64,000 nt of DNA from Heligmosomoides polygyrus polygyrus. Taxonomy: Eukaryota > Nematoda > Chromadorea > Rhabditida > Heligmosomidae. Below the pieces are notes generated by a model. It was not told the origin of the DNA. It saw only the letters and a list, made by a program, of their open reading frames with translations, and did not search any database. Within the stretch, counting starts at the first letter, position 1. Each line of letters opens with the position of its first letter. The stretch lies in contig OX377202.1 of NCBI GenBank assembly GCA_947396885.1, positions 30,681,407-30,745,406 of the forward strand, read 5' to 3'. Below, piece after piece: positions 1-10,350 of the stretch. Position numbers and translations under genes: made by a program.

Positions 1-54
1 GAAGAAAGGCGAACACGGACAGAATTACGAGCAACATAATACTAAAAGTAGGAA

Positions 55-63
55 CATCAATAT
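55..63. repeat. Left target-site duplication of fold-back element
   Basis: The 9-mer CATCAATAT lies immediately outside the left end of the fold-back element and recurs exactly at 1897-1905, immediately outside its right end. Nine-base duplications are typical of Mutator-like elements and of Drosophila FB elements. Confidence 0.8.
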
Positions 64-1896
64 GGGAGGGGGACGTTCTGCCTGAAAGCGGCGCGGGCAG
101 AGGCGCGGGACAGTCCTGCGGAGCCAATTATCGTCGACTCGCGCAGTGACACCCGCCGCTTCGCGCTCGGCCAGAGAGCCCTCGCCGCCGCTGACCCAGC
201 CAACCACGGGAGCCTGTAGGTTGACCACATTTGGTGTGATTACAATCGATAGGGGGATAGGAGGCTCAGACGGCTTGCATTGGTAGTCCAGAATATGGTG
301 CTGATCTGAACCCTACCATCTTCTGTATCAGAATTTCAAGCTCTATCGAATGAGCCAGGAAATAATCTGGTCTCAATAACCCTTACAACATTTTTTTCAG
401 GCGCTGGTAACACTCGGTAAATATCAGTTTTTATTTATACCAGAATTAACTACGAGGCATGCTTCCAGGCTATTGATGTGAACTCTACCATCTCCTGTAC
501 TAGAATTTCGATCTCTGTCAAATATGATAAAAATTGCCCTGTCTAAAAACCCTTAAGACGGCTTTTAGGCGTTGTTTATTTTCCTTAAATATCAGTTTTT
601 ATTTATATCAGAATTATTTGCGAGGCATGCTTCCAGGCTGAAATTGTGCGAGAAATATAGTTAGATAGAAGAGACCTTCTAGGAGCACCCCAAGTGCTCA
701 ACTTTTTTGAAAACGACATTATGATCCTTCAGTGCGTAGAGCATGTTCACAGTCTGAAATTGCTCGAGAAGTTCGATTTGATAGTCGGTGGACCTCCTAA
801 GAACACCGAAGTACTCCAGTTCTTTCAAAGCGTTTCATCAATGTTTCCTATCTCGATAAATGGTGGGGACATTGACTATGCAGGTACATTGCCTGTGGAA
901 CGCGAGGTCAAAAAACTGACAGAAGCCACAAACGACTGGACGAGCAATTTGAAGCATTGTGTGATGAAATTTATTCTCCTTGAACATTAGATTTCATGAA
1001 ACACCTATCCTGTCTTCGTCTCCATATATATCGAGTGTGCATTATAAAATTCCATAGAAAAATCAGTTACGAAATGCTGAAGAGATGTAATGTTGAAACT
1101 AATGCTCTAAACTTCAGTTAGAAGATCTCTCGTCTATCTAATTGGAATCCTCGTGCAATTTTAGCCTGGAAGTAAGTCTCGCATTCAATCCTGATATATG
1201 TGAATAAAAACCGATAGTTAGCTAAAAGTAAACAACGCCTGAAAAAAATCGCTTTAAGGGTTCTTGAGGCAGGATTCTTTTCTGGATCATTCGATAGAGC
1301 TCGAAATTCTAGTACAGGAGATGGTATGGTTTACATCAGTAGTATGGAAGCATGCCTCGCAATTAATCCTGGTATAAATAAAAACTGCTAATTAATGAAA
1401 ATAAACAACGCCTAAAAAGTCGCCTTAAGGGTAATCTAGACAGGATATAATACAGGAGATGGTAGAGTTCACATCAGTAGCCTGGAAGCATGCCTCGTAG
1501 TTAATTCTGATATAAATAAAAACTGATATTGAACGAACGTTAAACAGCGCCTGAAAAAAAATGTTGTAAGGGTTATTGAGACAAGATTCTTTCCTGGCTC
1601 ATTCGATAGAGCTTGAAATTCTGATGTAGAAGATGGTAGGGTTCAGATCAGTCCCATATTCTGGATTGCTAATGCAAGCCGTCTGAGCCTCCTATCCCTG
1701 TATCGAGTGTAATCACACCAAATCTGGTCGACCTACAGGCTCCCCTGATTGGCTGGGTCAGCATCGCCTCAGCGGCGAGGGCTCTCTGGCCGAGGGCGAA
1801 GAGGCGGGTGTCACTGCGCGAGTCGACGATAATTGGCTCCGCAGGACTGTCCCGCGCCTCTGCCCGCGCCGCTTTCAGGCAGAACGTCCCTCACCC
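64..1896. mobile_element. Fold-back DNA transposon, non-autonomous
   Basis: Bases 64 to about 680 are the reverse complement of about 1120 to 1896. The outer ~230 bp match at roughly 90% or better by eye, and the ends differ at only two of the first 12 positions (GGGAGGGGGACG and GGGTGAGGGACG). Inside the GC-rich outer segment each arm holds tandem ~170-bp subunits. The left arm has two (about 300-640). The right arm has three (about 1163-1338, 1339-1477 and 1478-1650), the middle one carrying an internal deletion. Perfect 9-bp direct repeats flank the element. There is no transposase. The centre (about 680-1120) has a single 98-codon frame starting at a GTG at 694 that matches no family I know; part of it is a diverged tandem copy of the preceding ~115 bp. 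The structure fits a Mutator-like or FB/Galileo-type fold-back element moved in trans; which superfamily is inference from the 9-bp duplication. Confidence 0.85.
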
Positions 1897-1905
1897 CATC
1901 AATAT
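1897..1905. repeat. Right target-site duplication of fold-back element
   Basis: Exact second copy of CATCAATAT, matching 55-63. Removing 64-1905 restores a continuous flanking sequence. Confidence 0.8.
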
Positions 1906-1920
1906 CTATTTGTGATTTGA

Positions 1921-2240
1921 GCAGCATATCCCTAACAAGGAGAGGTTCCCAACTCAAGGTGAGCTTTTGCGATGCTATTTTGACAGAATGTAGATCCCTG
2001 TGAGCGGAGTCCACAACCGCAGTTAGTTTTTCCTGAACGCCTTTTTAAAGACCTATAAAAGAGGTATAAGCGCGTGCGCGCAGCTATCATCAATCCCTAC
2101 GACACCCAACGAGATGTGCCTCGGCGGCGCAGTTGGTAGGAGCACTCCTCGTAGGAGCACACCGGCGGGGTTTTCAGTCCGAGTCCACGTGCTGCCCATA
2201 TTTCTGCACATATGAGTTTGTTGTTATTACACATTCTCGC
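1921..2240 (+). repeat. Repeat copy A of an inverted ~310-bp pair
   Basis: This segment is an imperfect inverted copy of 3155-3466. Conserved blocks include TTCCCAACTCAAG, GCTTTTGCGATGCTAT, AGACCTATAAAAGAGGT and GCGGCGCAGTTGGTAGGA. The copy contains a TATA-like TATAAAAG at about 2055-2062 and, ~70 bp downstream, a stretch that resembles a tRNA D-arm. It could be one terminal arm of a ~1.55-kb element or one of two independent insertions in opposite orientation. No coding capacity is evident. Confidence 0.65.
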
Positions 2241-2333
2241 TTGGTTGGCCTAGGCGCGAAATCCTAACCGTGGAACAGAAATGGGGTTTGGGACGCGACA
2301 GCTGGCGCCTCCTCCGACTGTGCTACACACGAC
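2241..2333 (-). repeat. tRNA-derived SINE family 1, 5' fragment
   Basis: On the minus strand this carries the SINE-1 head, including the block seen here as GCGCCTCCTCCGACTGTG. It also carries the degenerate B-box and the following pyrimidine-rich stretch. The 3' body is missing. It sits directly inside copy A of the inverted pair. Confidence 0.55.
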
Positions 2334-3154
2334 TATCAATATATAAGGTTGTTGCAGAAGTTCTCGCCATTTTCAAGACACCATATTTTTAGGCTTATAA
2401 AAAAGCGAAACACCTAAAGAAATGAGTAACAGCCACTATGCTCTATCACTCTTCTTCACCTTTCAGGCAGACTCTCGGTAAGCGTAGAACTTTTCTGGCT
2501 TTGATTCGAAAAAGGCAGCCAACCAGCGTTCCATGTCGTCCTCGTCATCGAACGTATTTTCATAATAGCATTGCAGAAAAACAGGAAAAAGTGGTAGTCT
2601 GTTGGTGCAATACCTTTTCTTCCGAAACGTGCTAGCCGTCAAAAAGGACTGATTTCTCTAACGGTGATTGTTCGCTGCTGTCGGCCTCCTCACACTCACC
2701 ATCAGCTATCCAGTCGACATCCAGCTCCTCATCGAAACGCACCTATGAAACCAAATGGATGATACGTGTAAAAAGGTCCCATTTTTATTATATTCCTCTG
2801 ATCTGAACCGCATATTCTTCCTGACAGTCGATATCTCCATATATGGCGTCCAGGAGGAGTCTTTTTATTGCGCCTGCAACCGCAATCTCTCTCGTTGTCG
2901 AGGAAGCCGAATCCGGTGTGAAGGTGGAAGGTAATTGGCCGACAACACGTTCAGGTGAGAACGACATTTTTAGCACACTTATGCATGTATGGCCCGTGTT
3001 CATAGTATTCACCCGTAAGGTTCGCGCATTTGTGTGCATTTGCGGTGTTATTGGTGATATGGTATGTTATGGAAAACTAGCACATATAAAGGCGTAAATA
3101 GTCAGCCTAGATTTGTTTCAAGCAATGATGGTCTAAGATTAACTACTGTGATCA
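2334..3154. other. Spacer between inverted repeats, no recognised gene
   Basis: The segment has only short open frames on both strands, none with a domain I recognise. Overlapping frames around 2790-3100 are shadows of each other. If the flanking repeats are the arms of one element this would be its interior, but I see no transposase motif in it. Confidence 0.4.
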
Positions 3155-3466
3155 TGAGAAAGCGTAATAACAACAAACTAATATGTACAAAGTTATCGAC
3201 AGCACGCGGACCCGCAATGAAAACCCACCGGTGTGCTCATATGAGGCGGCGATCCTACCAACTGCGCCGCCAAGCCACATCTCGTTGGGCGTCGAAGGGG
3301 TTGACGATAGTTGTGCGCACGCGTTTAGACCTCTTTTATAGGTCTTTAAAAGGGAGTTCAGCAAAAACTAACTGTGGCTCTCCACTCCGCTCACAGGGCC
3401 CTACATCCTGTCAACATAGCATCGCAAAAGCTCACTTGAGTTGGGAACCTTTCCTTGTAAGGCCTA
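3155..3466 (-). repeat. Repeat copy B of an inverted ~310-bp pair
   Basis: This is the inverted counterpart of 1921-2240. The same TATA-like block (3331-3347, read on the minus strand) and tRNA-D-arm-like block (about 3252-3275) are preserved, although flanking bases have diverged. Confidence 0.65.
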
Positions 3467-3591
3467 TGTAATGTCATCGCTCATCGGTAACGCCATCAGA
3501 TATGCTACCACTGGACAGCTCAGAGCAATTGAATCCGAACACAACCTGTGACCTGAAGCGAGGTAGCCATGCACACTCGGTTGATTAAGAA

Positions 3592-4140
3592 TTGAAACCA
3601 AATCAAGTTCCGCGAGCTTTGGCCGAAAACCTAAATATTCCATTGAATTTCACGCCGAACATCTTGCAAGGGAGAGATATCAAGTCGCAGTGGTTCTTCG
3701 AGATGGGATACATATCACATGGATGGGCTTTGAATGCTGATTCTAAATATGTGTCCGCGAATTTTTTAACTCAAAAGTGGTTCAAAGCCTGTCTTGATGT
3801 ACTTGTTATGACTGCGATAGCTATGGTAAAATACAATAAATACGGGAACCCGAGAAGCCATAAAATCAATTATCGGTCTCTCTTCAATCTGAGTCAGGTT
3901 CTGCATTTTATGCCAGATTCTGACCCTACTTTCACCCCATCCAAATGCGGCTTGTTAAGCTCCGTCTTATTAGCATTGAGTCGAGGAAAAGTAATGGACA
4001 GAAATCGGAGAGGGGTTGTAAACTCAATGTTTCCTTTTACATTCTATTTTAGAATAATTTCATGCAGTCAGTGGCCTTCAAATTTCAAGAACAACAAAGT
4101 TCCCAGTTCCCTCTTCAGTCTCGGAAAGATTTCAGGATAG
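3592..4140 (+). other. Open frame of 182 codons, unrecognised
   Basis: An uninterrupted frame begins with a TTG codon at 3592; the first in-frame ATG comes about 38 codons later. The translation has no recognisable domain, signal peptide or repeat, and its composition is what AT-rich noncoding DNA would give. It may be a chance frame or a decayed exon. I list it because it is the longest frame outside the recognised transposable elements, apart from one at 34962-35588 that runs through repeat sequence. Confidence 0.12.
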
Positions 4141-4625
4141 TGGAGGGTGTGAAAATCCTTTCATGAGAGTTTTTTACTGCAACGTGTACCACGCGACACC
4201 AACGCACCAGCGCAACTTTCCGCAATCGATTTTTTTAGGTCCAACCGGATGCTGTAGCCGTTTTAGTGCTTTGCCTTTTCAAACCATTGTTCAAATTTTC
4301 TATTCCCCGACTTCATAGGTAGTTTTGATAATCCCACAGAGAGAACACCTTCGAATACATAAGAAACACCTAAGATTAGGAAAAACTGAGTGGTTTAGGT
4401 CATTTCCGCGAAAGAAGAAAAGCCCGATTTTCGTATCACGGAGTTGTGTGGCTTCCGTCCCAGAAGAGCGAACTCGGAATTAAATCAAAATTTAGGATTT
4501 GGATAAGGATGCCTGGAAAGCGGCAGCGAAACTTTGACATGAGAAAGTTTCGAATAGAGTTAGAGAACATTAAAATAATATAAAGTGTATAAATATTTAA
4601 ATACATTATGAATATATATATATAC
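4141..4625. other. Intergenic AT-rich stretch
   Basis: No gene or repeat was recognised apart from a short (TA)n run at about 4614-4624 that abuts the satellite array. Confidence 0.4.
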
Positions 4626-5726
4626 CAGCGTCGGTTGCGGGCTTCGCCCGCACCCGACTCTGGCCGGGCGGGCCAAGCTAGGCTAGCCGGCTTCGCCGGC
4701 GTCGTGTGTGGTGAGCCATGTGGGGTCAGAAACCCAACCCAACCTCGAGCCCGCTAGGGTCCCCACAACCCAGCGTCGGTTGCGGGCTTCGCCCGCACCC
4801 GACTCTGGCCGGGCGGGCCACGCTAGGCTAGCCGGCTTCGCCGGCGTCGTGTGTGGTGAGCCATGCGGGGTCAGAAACCCAACCCAACCTCGAGCCCGCT
4901 AGGGTCCCCACAACCCAGCGTCGGTTGCGGGCTTCGCCCGCACCCGACTCTGGCCGGGCGGGCCAAGCTAGGCTAGCCGGCTTCGCCGGCGTCGTGTGTG
5001 GTGAGCCATGTGGGGTCAGAAACCCAACCCAACCTCGAGCCCGCTAGGGTCCCCACAACCCAGCGTCGGTTGCGGGCTTCGCCCGCACCCGACTCTGGCC
5101 GGGCGGGCCACGCTAGGCTAGCCGGCTTCGCCGGCGTCGTGTGTGGTGAGCCATGCGGGGTCAGAAACCCAACCCAACCTCGAGCCCGCTAGGGTCCCCA
5201 CAACCCAGCGTCGGTTGCGGGCTTCGCCCGCACCCGACTCTGGCCGGGCGGGCCACGCTAGGCTAGCCGGCTTCGCCGGCGTCGTGTGTGGTGAGCCATG
5301 TGGGGTCAGAAACCCAACCCAACCTCGAGCCCGCTAGGGTCCCCACAACCCAGCGTCGGTTGCGGGCTTCGCCCGCACCCGACTCTGGCCGGGCGGGCCA
5401 AGCTAGGCTAGCCGGCTTCGCCGGCGTCGTGTGTGGTGAGCCATGTGGGGTCAGAAACCCAACCCAACCTCGAGCCCGCTAGGGTCCCCACAACCCAGCG
5501 TCGGTTGCGGGCTTCGCCCGCACCCGACTCTGGCCGGGCGGGCCACGCTAGGCTAGCCGGCTTCGCCGGCGTCGTGTGTGGTGAGCCATGTGGGGTCAGA
5601 AACCCAACCCAACCTCGAGCCCGCTAGGGTCCCCACAACCCAGCGTCCGTTGCGGGCTTCGCCCGCACCCGACTCTGGCCGGGCGGGCCACGCTAGGCTA
5701 GCCGGCTTCGCCGGCAACCGACGCTG
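4626..5726. repeat. 145-bp hairpin-rich tandem satellite with inverted ends
   Basis: Seven full 145-bp units start at 4626, 4771, 4916, 5061, 5206, 5351 and 5496. An 86-bp partial unit follows from 5641. Units are near identical and differ mainly at an A/C site after GGGCGGGCC and a T/C site in CATGYGGGG. Each unit holds two perfect 6-bp stems closed by a TTC loop, GCGGGCTTCGCCCGC and GCCGGCTTCGCCGGC. The array opens with CAGCGTCGGTTG (4626-4637) and closes with its exact reverse complement CAACCGACGCTG (5715-5726), so it has the ends of an inverted-repeat element. The overlapping 64-codon frames in each unit are a by-product of the repeat; I see no sign of translation. Confidence 0.9.
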
Positions 5727-5739
5727 AGTAAGGAAGCAT

Positions 5740-6240
5740 CCCTAGCGTTTATAGCGAAAAAGTGCAGAAAAGAGTAACCGGCCGTCCTTGTGCACAATGG
5801 AGAGAGATTCGGTATTTGAGGACAGATTCGTCAACAGAGTGGGGTAATGGTCAAGGTAGGGCTGTAGACATAGAGGAAAATTGAACGGAAGAAATGCCAT
5901 CTGCGATGCAAAATAATAGTAAAAATGTGCAAAAAAGAGCAGCCTGTTGTCATACTGCACAGTGGAAAAGGATTCAATTTATTATGGAGTCGTAGCTTCC
6001 CTGGTAGTGGGGTAGTGGTAAAAGTATGGCGGCAAACATAGAGGTAAATTGAAACAAAAACGGCTTATGTGAGGCAAAATAGCAAAAAAAAACAATACAG
6101 AACGGAGCAACCCGTTGTCGTACTGAACAGTGGAAGAGGATTCAAATTCTGTTGTAGCAGCAACGCTGGTAGTGGGGTAGTGGTAAAAGTATGGCAGCAA
6201 AAATAGTGGAAGGTTGCACCACACAGGAGAGCTGGGAAGG
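5740..6240. repeat. Decayed ~175-bp tandem repeat
   Basis: About 2.7 diverged units share blocks such as GTAGTGGGGTAGTGGTAAAAGTATGGC, here named only by its core TAGTGGGGTAGTGG, and an AGAGGAxAATTGAA block. They also share a repeated GCAACCxGTTGTCxTACTG block. The unit differs from the adjacent 145-bp satellite. Confidence 0.6.
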
Positions 6241-6269
6241 AACACTGAGGTGTGACCACTAGAGACGTA

Positions 6270-6417
6270 TTGGGAAGAGACCTCTTTCGAAATCACCCTA
6301 CGTCAGGCAGTCGATGGTAGTCGATGGTAAACAACAGTGGTGGTTGGGAAGAGACCTCTTTCGAAATCACCTTACGTCAGGCAGTCGATGGCAGTCGATG
6401 GTAAACAACATTGGTGG
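6270..6417. repeat. Two-copy 74-bp tandem repeat
   Basis: Units 6270-6343 and 6344-6417 are nearly identical, each beginning TTGGGAAGAGACCTCTTTCG. Each unit contains an internal 12-bp duplication (GTCGATGGTA/GTCGATGGCA). Confidence 0.85.
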
Positions 6418-8833
6418 ACAACTGTCAAGCGTCTTCGCTTGGACAACTGGCAACCGCACCGCAAACTTGGGTGATTAAACCGGCCAGTGTACGAATTGCG
6501 GGTGGCTAACATCGGACAAAAAACCCTTCCTCTTTTATATATGGGGGGATATATATATAATTTTTCACACTTACATGTTAGACAGTTGTCTGTGTCTGTC
6601 TAAGCCTTCCATAAATAAATAAATAAATAAATAAATAAATAGAAAGCATTGTTCAGAATTGACGATAGTGCAAAGGAATGGGCACAACCAAGTCTAAGCG
6701 GGTCTGCTTGCATTGGAAAAAACTTTTCACTTGGGCTGATTACTATGATCTGCTACCTTGACAAATGAGGTAACGACAGCCAGCAGTGTTTTCTTTTTTT
6801 TTCTAGTGGGAAAAGGACGAATAATTTTTGAAATAATAGTCACCATTATTTACAATGGGTTATGAACAGTTTCACAAAATGACTTGTGAAAGATTTGTGG
6901 AGGAACTAGCTTTCTCGAGCTACCAGGAAGTCTATAAGTCACATCTAAATGACTGATTTTGGTATTTGATGACCTGCTGCTTGTGTAGTTCACAACTAAA
7001 CATGCTGTAAGCAAGCTAGAAGATTAACGCAGAATACGTTGAGGAGTTAGAAATTTGATAAAACAGCATGATAATCTACTGAAAAGGTGCCTTATTCTGA
7101 TCAATAAACATCTACTACCGCTTCGAGTAGCAAATTCAAATAGCACATCGATAATTTCGTGCAAAAAATAAAGGTTTTGTAGAGGAAAATTATTTTCAAT
7201 TTTGTAGATCTTCACATATTTTGCTTTTGAGGCGTTCTTGTTTCGTATTTTTTGGATCTCTTTCTGATAAAGATTCTCCACGTGTACAAGAAGAGCGCAA
7301 AGATACCTTCCGACAGCTCAACTCCAACTATCCAGTTGTTAACAGGCTAAAGTTTGTTACTGGTAGGTTGCACTGTAGCTAAAATGGTTCGAAGCTATGA
7401 TCATTTGAAATTAGTAGCCATATGCGGCTGAAGAATCCGGTCCAACCTATCATTTTTATGAAATGACGGAGCAAAAATGGGAAGCTGAGCCATTTTGGAT
7501 TCCATGTGGAATATCAAGCCTAAACAAACACTCTTTATTTGTATGCACTTCTTCCCATAATTTCACTGGTGGGCAGACCTGGTAACGTGATATGGTTGGC
7601 CAACAAGCGAGGTTTCCTCGGCTTATTTCCCTCCTGGCCTGACGATACACAACACTGCTGAAACAAGAGCTACGTTGAGCGAATTCGCCAGCGTTTCCTA
7701 GCGTCGTGCCCTGCGCAAACAGTGGCGCCATCGTAAATCAAGCGCCGTCTCCTTCTTCGAAGCACCGCTCATAACGAGCTCGTTTATCAGGGAACACTTG
7801 CCCTACCCGTCTGCGTTTGTGCTACAGTTTGAAGGCTGGAGATCACCTTCGTTTTTAGCAGTTTTCAGTTCTGCTAAAAACCTTGGAATGCGATGCAGTT
7901 ACGGTCCTTAATTAATGGTCGAAAGTTACCTCCTTTAGAGCGCTCTTCTCTTCACCTTGGTGCAGCTCTTCCAGGGTTTCCGTAGGTGCATGTGTGTATT
8001 TCGCAGTTGAGGCAGATGATAGACGAACAGTTGCTATTTTTTGGAAAAATGTGCAGCCAACACCATTCTTTTGGTTGTTTTCGCTTACCACAGCTTCGAA
8101 CAACAATTTTCCCCAGCACTAATCAAGCTAATTCGCCCCTTATTTCTTTATCTCGCTTCTTCCACTGTGTTTACTCCATAGCCTTCGCTTGTCATTTTGG
8201 TAATCTTTTGCCAAGAAGTTAACGACCAAGAAGTTAAAGCAAACCGCTGTTGTCATCATTTTATTCATTATTTTATTCTATACTATTTACAACCAATTTT
8301 TATATCTTTTAATTGATCCTAAATAAACTTAATTTTTATTTCTTATTTTTTATTTTAACCAATAAATAAAAATTATGGATTGGGCACCTCATCAATCAAG
8401 TGTCGTCGGTGGAACTGAAGCTTGGAAAAAGCTCCCTTGTGAGAGCTTCCTGGGCGCAAATTGTGGAAGGGTGAAATGTGCACGACGGTTACAGTTTCTT
8501 CTCCAGTTTTTAAGGAGGCGCAGGGCTCAATAATGCGAATAAAAAAGATCTCCATCGTTATCAGCCTTCCGAAGATGTGAATCTGGCTGACGAACAAATA
8601 GAGAAGGAATAATTTTCATCCACGGTTCGTAGGCACGTAACTGTCGACAAAATACCGGTTTTTGAGATACTTATTAGGTTCGCACCGTGTTCGTCGAAAA
8701 ACACCATCTGGTCCCTATGAAATCTACATTCCCTCAATTGTAGGGAGAAGTGATCAAATCGAAATTTGGGATGAACTGCCCTTCAATTTCTCTGTGTCCT
8801 CAACTTTATTGAATTTACAGTGTTTATGAAGAT
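6418..8833. other. Intergenic stretch without recognised gene
   Basis: It contains an (AAAT)n microsatellite at about 6610-6641 and AT-rich runs near 8240-8370. Open frames are short, overlapping and unrecognised on either strand. Confidence 0.4.
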
Positions 8834-8983
8834 CAATTCAAATCAGTTTCTTTAAGCCTCATTTGGCTGGTATCGAGGTTGCAAACTGTCACAACGATGT
8901 TTTGTTGTAATAAAAACTTATAGCGCCAGGCGGGACTCGAACCCGCACCTCCCTCTGACCGGGCGGGAATGCTCAGCTTACAA
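8834..8983 (-). repeat. tRNA-derived SINE family 2, minus-strand copy
   Basis: Read on the minus strand it begins within the tRNA-like head, includes the perfect B-box GGTTCGAGTCC and the 3' acceptor-like CTGGCGC. It continues through the tail ending in ACTGATTTGAATTG. The A-box end is truncated. It matches the copies at 24250 and 24509. Confidence 0.75.
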
Positions 8984-9034
8984 CCTCGATACCAGCCAAT
9001 TGAGGCTTAAAGGAACTGATTTGAATTGTTTCTA
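8972..9034 (+). repeat. Inverted extra tail of SINE family 2
   Basis: The block GCTTACAACCTCGATACCAG through TTGAATTGTTTCTATCAA repeats, in opposite orientation, the tail at 8834-8880. Together they make a ~48-bp near-perfect inverted repeat around the tRNA-like head. Confidence 0.75.
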
Positions 9035-9785
9035 TCAAAACCAACAGCTTAACTGGTCCGGACGTACTCACATCACAGCTGTAGACAGACATCGAAGTTC
9101 TTCGCAGATATGAGAGAGGTGATCTGGCCCCGTCAGCTGCTTGCTCTGGAGAACATAAAGATGAAATTCTGTGCTGATCTAAAGCACATGTAGGGTTTTA
9201 AACATGATGTCCTCAATATATTTAGAAGCAAAAAGAATGAAATGCAGAAATAAATTCCAGGGCAAAAAAGGGAAGAAAATAAAAAATTTCGTGGGAGGGG
9301 GGCATGTAGTGGAGAGGAGCGTCGTTGCCTTCATAGGAACCCTTCAGCTCCACCCCTGCCTTCTTTGTAAAAACGAGGAGCACAGTATAGGCTACGATTC
9401 TCCGAGAAAATGACGAGCTGTCGGGACGATACTACAAGTCTTTGAAGCGTCGAATTTTTAAGGCTTTGCTGAACTTAGACAAAGTGTTCGTTAGTTCCCA
9501 CATGGCCTAACGGAATCCAAGCGCATTAAGAATCGTAGCCTTCCTTGGATTATTGAGGCAGTGAACCATATACTTTTGGGGCTGCAACAGCTAATTAATG
9601 GGAAATGATGGGGGGGGCAGGTTTACGTGGTTCAGACTTGCGCGCTTAGGGTCTTATTTCACATGAACAGAGTACAGGGTTCTTCTCTTGCAAACGGTGC
9701 TTGACCGCCTGCTTCAACGCTCACTCCCCCAGCTCATATGCTCATATTTTAAGGGGATTTCACGTTGAACTTCTTCCTCATTTAC
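9035..9785. other. Intergenic stretch, nothing recognised
   Basis: Short open frames only. A G-rich patch (about 9292-9303) and another near 9611 are present. Confidence 0.35.
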
Positions 9786-9870
9786 TCACTGTTGAGCAGA
9801 CTTGTGCGCGTGGTAGCGCAAATGGAGGAGGTGCCGGCTGTGGCTTGCACCAGGATGCCAGAATAAGCGC
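9786..9870 (+). repeat. SINE family 1 head fragment
   Basis: A head like that of the better SINE-1 copies is present, with an A-box-like TAGCGCAAATGG followed by AGGAGGTGCC. The body is lost. Confidence 0.4.
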
Positions 9871-10350
9871 ATTAACAATTGTCCGTTATCCGTTATTCCG
9901 TCTCCCGGCGGGTTGGGCAGGATAACGAGGAACAAGCTAGCTGATCCCTCAGGTTTGGACGTATTGTTGGATGGTCTGTGTAGAAGATCCTTATAGTCAC
10001 AAGAGAGGGTAGGCAACAACCGAACATCTTTAAATCCTGAAAATTTCTGTGAACTATTTCCTCAGTTGGGCAAAGATGCCTAACATCCGTCCCTCCGGTT
10101 CCCTAAGCACCTGTCATACATTAATGACACCTACTAAACCTTGAATTGTTCATCGTGTTGCTACCTCAACCTATTCGCAGACTAAGGACTAGAAGCTGTT
10201 TCGTTGATATTGCTGTTCCTCAGAAGTGGTGGATCCTAGAAACAATTGTTTCGCTCTGACCTTTGCCTTCTTGAGGTACTCGAACAGAATTGTTTTTCTA
10301 AAAGCATTTTCTGCCGGATTCCCAGAGACAATAGTGGTGCCTTCGTATTA
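9871..10350. other. Intergenic stretch, nothing recognised
   Basis: Only short unrecognised frames, up to the left end of the mariner relic. Confidence 0.35.

Noticed and set aside
694..990. FDLIVGGPPKN in the small frame at the centre of the fold-back element resembles the motif IV region of C5 DNA methyltransferases.
   Set aside because: The catalytic Cys is absent, no other methyltransferase motif follows, and the DNA is one of two diverged tandem copies, so the resemblance is probably chance.
4708..5627. A family of six overlapping 64-codon genes.
   Set aside because: They are identical frames created by the 145-bp satellite period; no start context, splice or conservation evidence.
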